Positions 1 through 6,425 of a stretch of DNA of 64,000 nt are shown in pieces. The DNA is from Desulfovibrio sp. JY. GTDB taxonomy: Bacteria; Desulfobacterota; Desulfovibrionia; Desulfovibrionales; Desulfovibrionaceae. Below the pieces are notes generated by a model, which did not search any database, was not told where the DNA came from, and saw nothing but the letters and a program-made list of their open reading frames with translations. How positions within the stretch are numbered: the first letter of the stretch is position 1; every line of letters starts with the position of its first letter. The stretch spans positions 930,001-994,000 of the forward strand of contig CP082962.1 in assembly GCA_021730285.1 (NCBI GenBank), given 5' to 3'. The position numbers and the translations under genes are program-made.

Positions 1-11
1 TCAAGACCCGC

Positions 12-1127
12 TTAGCGCAGGCTCTTTTCAAACTCCTCGAATGTGCGCCGGGCCGTCTCGTCCCAGGAAAATTCCCGGGACCGCGCAAGCCCAAGCGCCC
101 CCTTCTCCCGTCGCAAGGCGGCGTCGCCGGCCACCCGGGAAAGCACCCGGGCCATGCCCTCGGCGTCGGACGGATCGTCGAGATAGATCCCGGCCTCCCC
201 CGCCACCTCGGGCAGACTCGAAAGCTTCGAGGTCACCACCGGACAGCCGCAGGCCATGGCCTCCAGCACCGGCAGGCCGAAGCCCTCGTAGATGCTGGGA
301 TACACCAGGGCCAACGCCTTGGTGTAGAGCGCGGCCAGGGTCGCGTCGTCGGTGTAGCCGAGTTCGATGGGCGGGACACCTTCCAGCCGTTCCCGGGACC
401 AGCCCGTCCAGCCGGCCGTGACCAGGGGCACGTCCAGCCCCGACCGGGCCAAGGCCCGGGGGATCACATGCATGTTCTTGCGCGGGTCATAGGTGCCCAC
501 GAACAAAAAGTACCGCTCCGGCACCGCCGAGGGCAAGGGCGTCTCCAGCGGATGAAAGACCTCCGGCTCGTGGGCGTTCCAGGTCACCCGTATGCGGTCC
601 CGGTCGATGCCGAGCACCCGGACCATCTCGTCCCGGGTAAAGCCCGACACGGCCAGAAACCGCGAAACCCAGGCCAGCCTGCGGAAGAAAAACATCCGGA
701 AATAGCGCACCCGCTCGGCCGGATGATGCTCGGGAAAGGTCAGCAGGGACAGGTCATGCACGGTGAACACCGTCCTGACGCCCCTCGGGACCCGAAACGG
801 GAAAAATGCCGCCTCATGATAGACGTCATAACCCCGGGCCGCCCGCCAGAATGCCCATTCCCGCTGATAATGCCGGGCCAGCCGCACCCCGAGCGCCACC
901 GTCGGCGGCAGCTTCCAGAGCAGATCGGTCAACCGCGACCGGGCGGCCAGATTCTCCGGCGGCTTCGGCGGCTCCCGCAGAACCCGCTTGCCGTCAAAAT
1001 AGCCGATCTCCAACCGGTCGCCATAGCCCCGCTCCAACGCCCCGTACAAACAGCGCAAATAGCGGCCAATGCCCGTATTCACCGTGGCCAACGGCACGGC
1101 GTTGACGATGACGCGTAGCTTTTTCAT
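12..1127 (-). CDS. GT4 family glycosyltransferase
   Basis: Predicted GT-B fold glycosyltransferase of family GT4, 371 residues, expected to transfer a sugar from an activated donor during surface polysaccharide assembly at the cytoplasmic face of the membrane. The C-terminal half carries the family signature: GTYDPRKN near residue 225 and EGFGLPVLE near 290, followed by AMACGCPVV. I chose the ATG giving MKKLRV because the longer in-frame reading upstream runs through repeat DNA. No clear Shine-Dalgarno precedes it, and a palindromic repeat ends only 16 bases upstream, so any promoter lies in or beyond the repeat. Another GT4 gene lies upstream in the same orientation. Donor and acceptor cannot be inferred. 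Confidence 0.85.
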   Translation of the reverse strand: MKKLRVIVNAVPLATVNTGIGRYLRCLYGALERGYGDRLEIGYFDGKRVLREPPKPPENLAARSRLTDLLWKLPPTVALGVRLARHYQREWAFWRAARGYDVYHEAAFFPFRVPRGVRTVFTVHDLSLLTFPEHHPAERVRYFRMFFFRRLAWVSRFLAVSGFTRDEMVRVLGIDRDRIRVTWNAHEPEVFHPLETPLPSAVPERYFLFVGTYDPRKNMHVIPRALARSGLDVPLVTAGWTGWSRERLEGVPPIELGYTDDATLAALYTKALALVYPSIYEGFGLPVLEAMACGCPVVTSKLSSLPEVAGEAGIYLDDPSDAEGMARVLSRVAGDAALRREKGALGLARSREFSWDETARRTFEEFEKSLR

Positions 1128-1143
1128 GCGGTGTGCTGAGGAA

Positions 1144-1470
1144 CCGGGGGAGGGAACCCCTTTTTGCAAAAAGGGGTTCCCTCCCCCGGGCCCCCTCCCT
1201 CCCCAAAAACTCTTAAAGGTACCCGTTCTTCCATGCGGCGCTTCGCCGCTGGCGCACCTTGTCGCCGCAATCGCGTCCGGCGTCGAGGCGCAACGCGCCT
1301 CGTGCCGCCGGGCCGATTGCGGCGACAAACGTTCGAGCTCCCGCTCGCCCCCCCCACCTCCACCCGCCATCCCAAGCCGGGGAAGGGGGGTCCGGGGGGC
1401 CCGTGGCCTCCCGGCGGGGGCTGGGGGGCAGAGCCCCCGCTTCTGCCGGGTCCAGGGCCGCGCCCTGGCC
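1144..1470. repeat. Three-block intergenic repeat element, copy 1 (blocks A-B-C)
   Basis: This fills the 342-base gap between two minus-strand glycosyltransferase genes. Block A (1144-1189) is a perfect palindrome with 22-base arms that start CCGGGGGAGGGAACCCC, followed by a tail reading CCCTCCCTCCCCAAAAACT. Block B (1259-1328) is a 70-base palindrome bounded by TTGTCGCCGCAAT and ATTGCGGCGACAA with an inner GAGGCG/CGCCTC hairpin. Block C (about 1380-1470) is a G-rich box containing GGGGGGTCCGGGGGGCCCG and runs up to the stop codon of the next gene. Near-identical blocks in the same order occur at 13510-13870, and a third copy lies inverted at 33600-33960. Confidence 0.8.
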
Positions 1471-2582
1471 TATCCCCGCCTCACGCCATCGACCACACGC
1501 CGCATCCGCTCGACGAAAACGCCTTCACCGAATGCCTTGGCCCGAGCTTCGCAGGCCGGGCGCATGGCCAGACACCGGGCCGCGTCCAGGGCCGCAATGC
1601 CTTGCACCACGTCGCGCGGGCCGGGGTCCGGGGGCAGCAGGATGCCGGTTTCGCCGTCGAGGACGGTTTCGGTCAGCCCGCCTTCGCGCACGCCGAGCAC
1701 GGGTTTGCCGGCGGCCATGGATTCCACCGGGGAAATGCCGAAGTCCTCGTCGCGCGGGATGTAGATCGTGGCCAGACAGGAGCCGACGAGACGTTTCAGA
1801 TCGTCGTCGGGCGTCCAGCCGAGGATGTCGATATTGGGGCAGCCGGCGGCGAGGGCGCGCACGCGGGAAAGTTCCGAGCCGCCCGAGACCACCACCAGCC
1901 GCTTGTCGGGCATATGGCGAAAGGCCTCGACAATGACGTCCACGCGTTTGAGCACGTCCACCCGGGCCGTGGACAGGTAGAAGGGTTCCTGGGCGAGGAA
2001 CCGGAAGGCGGCCGTGTCCACGGGCGGGTGCACGACCGTGGCCGGCAGGTGCAGAAAGCGCTCGATGCGGCGGCGCACGGTCTCGGAATTGGCCACGATG
2101 GCGTCCATGGCCCGGGCCGCGCGTTCGTAGGCGCGGCGGTAGCGGGCCAAAAGCAGGGCATAGAGCGGCCGGCGCAGGGCGGATTGGCGGGACAGGTAAA
2201 ATTCGCGGTGATCGTAGAGGATGCGCGGCGGCGTGTGGCAGTAGAGCACCTGCGGGGCGCGGATGCGGGCGTGGGCCAGGGGAGCCAGGGAGCCGCTGTG
2301 GATGGCGAAGGGCGTTTCGGCGCGAGCGAAATTCTCGAAGGCCAGGCACATGGCCAGGGTCTTGGAGATGCGCGCGGCCAGGGGATGGTTGCGGGCCGCG
2401 TCGAGGTTATGCGGCACGGCCGGGCCGAAATAGCCGTCGGGGAAGGCGGCCGGGGCATAGGCCCCCGTAAAAAGGCCCGCTTCAAAGGCCCGGGCCAGGG
2501 TCACGGCCACCTTTTCGCCGCCGCCGGGAAAGGCGAAGGCGTCGTGGAGAACAAGGGGGCTGGCGTCGACGGAATCGGGCAT
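1470..2582 (-). CDS. GT4 family glycosyltransferase
   Basis: A 370-residue GT-B glycosyltransferase, a different lineage from the one at 12-1127. The N-terminus has a glycine-rich FPGGGEKV loop near residue 14, typical of the nucleotide-sugar side of GT4 enzymes. The C-terminal half has EDFGISPVE near residue 280 followed by SMAAGKPVLGV, the family's acidic donor-binding motif. I started it at the ATG for MPDSVD, where homology-like sequence begins; the open frame extends about 70 codons further upstream through sequence that overlaps the plus-strand gene at 2733. It is probably a surface polysaccharide enzyme. The stop codon touches repeat block C. The exact sugar is unknown. Confidence 0.83.
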   Translation of the reverse strand: MPDSVDASPLVLHDAFAFPGGGEKVAVTLARAFEAGLFTGAYAPAAFPDGYFGPAVPHNLDAARNHPLAARISKTLAMCLAFENFARAETPFAIHSGSLAPLAHARIRAPQVLYCHTPPRILYDHREFYLSRQSALRRPLYALLLARYRRAYERAARAMDAIVANSETVRRRIERFLHLPATVVHPPVDTAAFRFLAQEPFYLSTARVDVLKRVDVIVEAFRHMPDKRLVVVSGGSELSRVRALAAGCPNIDILGWTPDDDLKRLVGSCLATIYIPRDEDFGISPVESMAAGKPVLGVREGGLTETVLDGETGILLPPDPGPRDVVQGIAALDAARCLAMRPACEARAKAFGEGVFVERMRRVVDGVRRG

Positions 2583-2732
2583 GGGCTTCCTTGGCGCGTT
2601 TGGCGCGGTCGGGTGGGGATAGCGTGGCCGGCGGCGTCTGGCAATGGGGGAAAATCTCCCGGCGCGCTTGTCAGAATCGCAAATTGTCTTACAAGAGACA
2701 AAAAGCGCCCTGTCGCGCCAAGGAGTTCTGCC

Positions 2733-2927
2733 ATGGCTTTCAGTGAAACGGTGATTCTGGGCGGCGTGGAATGCGACTATGACCCCGAAACCCATATCGC
2801 CCTGGTCTACTGCTCCAACTGTTCCGAGCGCAATGAAGTGGAAGTGTACCTCGACGAGAACGGCGTGCCCGAATACGCCGGGTTCGTCTGCGCCAAGTGC
2901 GGCACTTTCAACAGTCCGGAAGGCTGA
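2733..2927 (+). CDS. Small CxxC zinc-ribbon-like protein
   Basis: Unrecognised 64-residue protein. Two CxxC pairs (C27/C30 and C53/C56) in a short acidic chain suggest one zinc-ribbon-like metal site; C14 is an extra cysteine. The start is supported by AGGAG at 2721-2725, seven bases upstream. It is divergent from the glycosyltransferase at 1470-2582, so the 150-base gap between them must carry promoters for both strands. It is followed by a second small gene (3008-3211) on the same strand. No enzymatic motif is visible; a nucleic acid- or protein-binding role is only a guess. Confidence 0.7.
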   Translation: MAFSETVILGGVECDYDPETHIALVYCSNCSERNEVEVYLDENGVPEYAGFVCAKCGTFNSPEG

Positions 2928-3007
2928 GCCGATGTTGCCGCTCGCGCCCGCCTCGGCTACACATCTTCCCAGAGGCGCATGGCAACGCGCCCGGGAGTTT
3001 TACCGCC

Positions 3008-3211
3008 ATGGGAAACCTTGCCCATTATCTGGAAATGGTCAACAAAGCCCAAAGTTATCAAGATCTTGTCTTTCTGCGCAACAGGATTTTCGACGCTATG
3101 GAAGCGGAGTTGACCGAAGACGAAGTGGAGACGATCAAACGGACCTGGACCGACCGGGCCAAGGATGAAAGCGTGCCCGTGGTGCCCGCTGGCCAGATTC
3201 GGGAAAGGTGA
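3008..3211 (+). CDS. Small hypothetical protein, 67 residues
   Basis: Unrecognised helical protein rich in charged residues, without cysteines, signal peptide or membrane segment. The ATG has a GGAG about 11 bases upstream. It follows the CxxC protein by 80 bases and is probably co-transcribed with it. Its stop codon lies eight bases before the double palindromic repeat that separates it from the convergent gene at 3410-3811. Codon use is like the neighbours, which supports it being real, but length alone makes this a moderate call. Confidence 0.6.
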   Translation: MGNLAHYLEMVNKAQSYQDLVFLRNRIFDAMEAELTEDEVETIKRTWTDRAKDESVPVVPAGQIRER

Positions 3212-3218
3212 AGTCAGT

Positions 3219-3384
3219 GCGAGAGGGGCACCCCTTTTGAAAAAGGGGTGCCCCTCTCGCGCTCTCCCCTCCCTAAAACTTTCAACGGTTACGGGTGATG
3301 TAACGGTATCGCCCCGTAACTATCGAAAGTCTTTGGAAGGGGGGCCGGGGGGAGAACCTTTCTGCAAGAAAGGTTTCCCCCCGG
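3219..3384. repeat. Tail-to-tail double palindrome element between convergent genes
   Basis: Two A-type hairpins face each other. The first (3219-3260) has perfect 20-base arms GCGAGAGGGGCACCCCTTTT and its complement around a GA loop. The second (3345-3384) has arms beginning CCGGGGGG. Between them lie the two tails (AAAACTTTC and GAAAGTCTTT) and a linker carrying GTTAC/GTAAC inverted copies. It separates genes ending at 3211 (+) and 3410 (-). The same layout occurs at 31901-32070 and 53201-53370, also between convergent genes. A bidirectional transcription stop is inferred from placement only. Confidence 0.8.
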
Positions 3385-3409
3385 TTCTTCTTCTAAAACA
3401 GACCGCGCC

Positions 3410-3811
3410 TCACGAACCGGGGCGGCGCTTCAAGACGAGGTTGAGCGCGGGGCCGGATTTGGGCGTGAAGACGGCGTGGGCCTCGTTGGGCCCGACAACG
3501 GTTCCCTTGAGCAGATGACCGCTGCCGTGCTGGGCGGCGAACTCGTCGCCGAGGACCACCCCGGCCACGTGGTAGGTATTGCTCCCGCCGCTGACGATAT
3601 CCGGGATCACGATAACGCCCGAAATCATATCGCCCTGACGGGTAAAGCTGGCCGTGACTTCCTGGCCCAGCACCGAGGCCGTCCACTGGCCGGCGATCTC
3701 CTTCCCCCGGCCGGGAACGTCTTTTCCCGCCCGGGCCGGACCGGCGGACAGGGCCAAAAGGACCAGCAGACACCAGGCGGCCCGGACGGCCGAAAGCCGT
3801 AGAGCACCCAT
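3410..3811 (-). CDS. Secreted hypothetical protein
   Basis: A 133-residue protein with a typical Sec signal peptide: basic start, hydrophobic core WCLLVLLALSA, and a likely cleavage after GPARA near residue 28. The mature part is predicted beta-rich and polar, without cysteines or recognisable catalytic residues, so it is likely periplasmic. The start is the ATG at 3811 that overlaps the upstream gene's stop as TGATG, which indicates translational coupling. It forms a two-gene unit with 3811-4050 and ends 25 bases from the double palindrome. I do not recognise a family. Confidence 0.7.
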   Translation of the reverse strand: MGALRLSAVRAAWCLLVLLALSAGPARAGKDVPGRGKEIAGQWTASVLGQEVTASFTRQGDMISGVIVIPDIVSGGSNTYHVAGVVLGDEFAAQHGSGHLLKGTVVGPNEAHAVFTPKSGPALNLVLKRRPGS

Positions 3812-4050
3812 CACAACAACCCCTCGCGGCGCATGAAGCCCACGAATTTGGTCCGAATGTTTTTCAGTTCCAGCACGATTATTTCCAATTGATTATAGTG
3901 ACTTGAAAACTTGACTGCCTGTTCCAGCTCACCCTGGCGCTTGGCCAGGCGCTGGCTGAGGTAATCCAAAAATGCCTGGGGCCCCTGCGGCCCGTCATGA
4001 TCCATATTTTCCAAGGACTGCTCCTGATCGCCCGGCAACGCGGCTGTCAC
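3811..4050 (-). CDS. Small hypothetical helical protein
   Basis: Up to 79 residues, mostly helical and rich in Gln, Glu, Lys and Leu, with an LxxR pattern between residues 27 and 75 that could form a coiled coil. The longest start is a GTG at 4050; an ATG at 4005 (MDHDG) has a GGA seven bases upstream and may be the true start, giving 64 residues. It overlaps the secreted protein gene by one base. The long gap upstream contains tandem terminator-like hairpins on this strand, so expression could be controlled by read-through. Family unknown. Confidence 0.55.
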   Translation of the reverse strand: MTAALPGDQEQSLENMDHDGPQGPQAFLDYLSQRLAKRQGELEQAVKFSSHYNQLEIIVLELKNIRTKFVGFMRREGLL

Positions 4051-4146
4051 GAATTTTACACAGTTGCGGCCGGAGCCGCTGACCGGCTTTTAAGGCTATA
4101 ATCAGGAATCGGCCGCTGTTCAAGGATGGCGGAGGGGCCGCGGCAC

Positions 4147-4193
4147 AAAAAGCGGAAGCCGCCCAGGCCCAGGGAGTGGCCCAGACGGCTTCC
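4147..4193 (-). terminator. Second intrinsic terminator-like hairpin
   Basis: On the minus strand GGAAGCCG and CGGCTTCC enclose an inner GGCC/GGCC pairing and are followed by GCTTTTTG. It lies immediately downstream of the hairpin at 4195-4250, forming a tandem pair. Confidence 0.5.
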
Positions 4194-4194
4194 T

Positions 4195-4250
4195 AAAAAG
4201 GCCGTGGTGGCGTGTTGGGGGAGGAGGCTAGGGGGTGGCCGCCACGGCCA
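4195..4250 (-). terminator. Intrinsic terminator-like hairpin with C-rich loop
   Basis: On the minus strand GGCCGTGGCGGC pairs with GCCACCACGGCC (one G-U pair) and runs directly into TTTTTA. The 26-base loop contains CCTCCTCCCCC, which is complementary to Shine-Dalgarno sequences. Confidence 0.55.
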
Positions 4251-4537
4251 GGTGATTTTGCGCGGTGTGGTTTCGGCTTTCGCCCACCGCTCTCGACTTG
4301 TTATTAGCAAATCCGGGGCCAACATCGCCTGCCACCCGCATTTGTTTTTATAGCTAAAAAAATCGGCATATTAACGCCAAGCGCCAGGGCAAAGCGGCCG
4401 GACCGGGCAAGATAGGCCTCGCGCCCCCCTTTTCTTTCGATTAGCTTTATTACAATCTTAATCGCGAGGGTCGCGGCCCACGGCCGCCGGCCAAGGCGGC
4501 CGCCGCTCCGGCCGGAAAGACGGGAGGACCGGGCACG

Positions 4538-5803
4538 GTGATTACGGTCAGCATCGACGACGTCAAAGACGGGATGATCGCCGCGGAAGACGTGCATGGG
4601 CAGGAGGGGTCCCTTGTCGTCCCCCAAGGCGCCGCGCTTGACCAGGAGCATATCCGGGCCATGCGGGCTTACGGCGTGCGCGACGTGCCCATCGTATCGG
4701 ACGAAGCCCAGCCGGAGGATACGGCGTCGCAGTTCGCGGCGGTCGAAGCGCGCTGCCGGGAATTGCTGCGGCCGCGCTTTTCCGCTTTCGACCTCGATAC
4801 GCCCTTTGGCCGAACGGTCTTCGATCTGGCCGCGGAGCGGGCCGCCACCCAGACCCTCGACGCCGGGGCCGAATGGGATGCGCTCCAATCCGCCGCCTGC
4901 CTGCTCGGGCCGCCGCCCGAACAACAACTTTTTTCCGCCTCGGCCGTCGATCCGGCCAGCCTTGTCTCGGACGAGGTGGAACTGGCCACCCTGCCCGAGG
5001 TGCACGCCCGCCTGCTCGACGCCCTGCAATCCGAAACGACCTCAAGCCAGGAGCTGGCCGCCTGCATCGGCAGCGATCCGGGACTGACGGCCAAGCTGCT
5101 GCGCCTCGTCAACAGCCCCCACTACGGCTCGCGCACCCCCATCGACTCCATCAGCCGGGCCGCGTCCATGGTCGGGCTCAATGAGCTGACCACCCTGGCC
5201 ATGGGGCTGGCGGCGGTCAGCGCCTTCGACGACATCGACCCCGAACTCTGGGACATGCGCGCCTTCTGGCGGCACGCCGCCGCCTGCGGGGTGTACGCCT
5301 CGCTTCTGGCCGCGGAATGCCCGGGGACCTCGCCGGAGCGGGTTTTCGTTGGCGGCCTGCTGGCCGACATCGGCCAGCTCGTGATCCTGCGCAAGCTGCC
5401 GGCCGCCGCCGGCCGGGCCCTTTTACTGTCCCGGGTGGAAGGCCTGCCCATCGCCGTCGCGGAAGGCGTGGTGCTCGGCTTCGACCATACGGCCGTGGGC
5501 CGGGCGCTTTTGACGCGCTGGCATTTTCCCCAGGCGCTCACCGCCATGGTCGCCGACCATCTGCGGCCCGACGGGCGGCCCGAAACACGCGAAACCGCCC
5601 TTGTCCACGTTGCCGACATCCTGGCCACGGCCTGGGCCTGGCCGGCCTTTTCCGGCGAACCCGTTTCCGCCCTGTCCGAGGCGGCCTGGTTTTCCCTGGG
5701 CATCGCCGAAGAGACGCTGGAACAGGTTGCCGAGGACGGCGACGCCCGCATCCGGGGCATCGAATCCGTCTTTTTCGCTGCCGCACCTTTGCCACGCCAA
5801 TAA
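4538..5803 (+). CDS. HDOD domain signalling protein
   Basis: A 421-residue cytosolic protein. The HDOD domain spans roughly residues 150-350, recognisable from LATLPEVHARLL, the SDPGLTAKLLRLVNSP helix and the VGLNELTTL segment. HDOD domains resemble HD phosphohydrolases but usually lack the metal-binding residues, and act in regulation of motility, cell cycle and second-messenger signalling. The first 90 residues are a separate region rich in Val and Asp, of a kind seen ahead of HD-type domains. The GTG start has a strong GGGAGGA ten bases upstream. The next gene, a TPR protein, starts 20 bases after the stop, so they probably form an operon. Confidence 0.85.
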   Translation: MITVSIDDVKDGMIAAEDVHGQEGSLVVPQGAALDQEHIRAMRAYGVRDVPIVSDEAQPEDTASQFAAVEARCRELLRPRFSAFDLDTPFGRTVFDLAAERAATQTLDAGAEWDALQSAACLLGPPPEQQLFSASAVDPASLVSDEVELATLPEVHARLLDALQSETTSSQELAACIGSDPGLTAKLLRLVNSPHYGSRTPIDSISRAASMVGLNELTTLAMGLAAVSAFDDIDPELWDMRAFWRHAAACGVYASLLAAECPGTSPERVFVGGLLADIGQLVILRKLPAAAGRALLLSRVEGLPIAVAEGVVLGFDHTAVGRALLTRWHFPQALTAMVADHLRPDGRPETRETALVHVADILATAWAWPAFSGEPVSALSEAAWFSLGIAEETLEQVAEDGDARIRGIESVFFAAAPLPRQ

Positions 5804-5823
5804 CACCACGGAGGTTCCGGGCT

Positions 5824-6366
5824 ATGAAACCCGATACCCAGCCCACTGTTTCCCGCCGCAACCTCGTCCGCGCCCTGCTCGGCCGGGACACCTCCCCCGC
5901 CCCCCAGGCCCCGGATGCGGCCGCCGCCGCAGACCGCCATGCCACCGGGGACGCGGCCTATGCCGCCGGAGACTTTACGGCCGCCGTCGCCGCCTACCGC
6001 GCCTCGACCCGGGGCGACCTGTCCAATGCGCCGGTGCGCCTGCGCCTGGGCTACGCCCTGTACGCCCTGGGACAATACATCCAGGCCAGGGTGGAGTTCG
6101 AGCACGTGCTGCGCCTGACCGGCGGCGGCGAACCTTTGGCCCGCCTGTGTCTGGGGCTGACCCTGCTTGCGCTCGGCAAGTCGGAACGGGCGGCCACGAC
6201 ACTCGCCGCCTTCACCGATTCCGAACGGCCCGAGCTGGAAAAAATGACCGGGGAAGCGGCGCGACTGCTCGCCGCCGGCGAGGCGGTCGATCCGCAGTCG
6301 CTGCGACACGGCATCGAAAGCGCGGCCCGGGCAACGGCCTTTTTGCCCGAAATCGTGTCGGCGTAA
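5824..6366 (+). CDS. Tetratricopeptide repeat protein
   Basis: A 180-residue soluble protein with two or three TPR-like helical hairpins between residues 40 and 140 (ATGDAAYAAGDFTAAVAAY, then LGYALYALGQYIQARVEFE, then LGLTLLALGKSERA). TPRs mediate protein-protein contacts. The N-terminus contains SRRNLVRALLG, which looks like the start of a twin-arginine signal but lacks the following hydrophobic stretch, so export is not predicted. GGAGG lies eight bases before the ATG. It sits between the HDOD gene and the HTH-PAS regulator and may be a partner of either. Confidence 0.75.
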   Translation: MKPDTQPTVSRRNLVRALLGRDTSPAPQAPDAAAAADRHATGDAAYAAGDFTAAVAAYRASTRGDLSNAPVRLRLGYALYALGQYIQARVEFEHVLRLTGGGEPLARLCLGLTLLALGKSERAATTLAAFTDSERPELEKMTGEAARLLAAGEAVDPQSLRHGIESAARATAFLPEIVSA

Positions 6367-6402
6367 CGGGAAAAAGCACCGGAAACATTGCCACGATCCC
6401 CC

Positions 6403-6420
6403 GTGCACTGTATGGTGCAC
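6403..6420. promoter_or_regulatory. Palindromic candidate operator upstream of HTH-PAS gene
   Basis: GTGCAC, six bases, GTGCAC. Each half is itself palindromic, so the site is both a direct and an inverted repeat. It ends five bases before the ATG at 6426, where a ribosome binding site would normally lie. Its position suggests autoregulation of the HTH protein; binding is inferred. Confidence 0.45.
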
Positions 6421-6425
6421 GAACT

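Larger units (their letters stand above)
4147..4345 (-). ncRNA. Candidate structured RNA with tandem terminators
   Basis: The 487-base gap 4051-4537 has no convincing gene but shows ordered secondary structure on the minus strand. In 5' to 3' order: an A/T-rich stretch with TATAAA near 4350; a hairpin at 4262-4290 capped by a GAAA tetraloop (GGCGAAAGCC inside GCGGTG/CACCGC); a 12-pair stem at 4200-4250 whose loop contains CCTCCTCCCCC and which is followed by TTTTT; and a second stem at 4154-4193 followed by CTTTTT. This fits a small RNA, or an attenuated leader of the genes at 3410-4050. I could not match it to a known riboswitch. The 5' end is a guess. Confidence 0.4.

Noticed and set aside
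1164..2927. Long plus-strand open frame (587 codons) opposite the second glycosyltransferase
   Set aside because: It is the antisense shadow of a GT4 gene plus repeat DNA; its sequence is low-complexity Gly/His/Arg typical of GC-rich mirror frames.
4056..4325. Minus-strand open frame of 89 codons in the gap before the HDOD gene
   Set aside because: No Shine-Dalgarno, odd composition, and it is crossed by two terminator hairpins; the region fits RNA structure better.
4147..4400. Known riboswitch (c-di-GMP-I or cobalamin) in the structured gap
   Set aside because: A GAAA tetraloop and a GCAAA stretch are present, but the flanking conserved core sequences of these classes are not.
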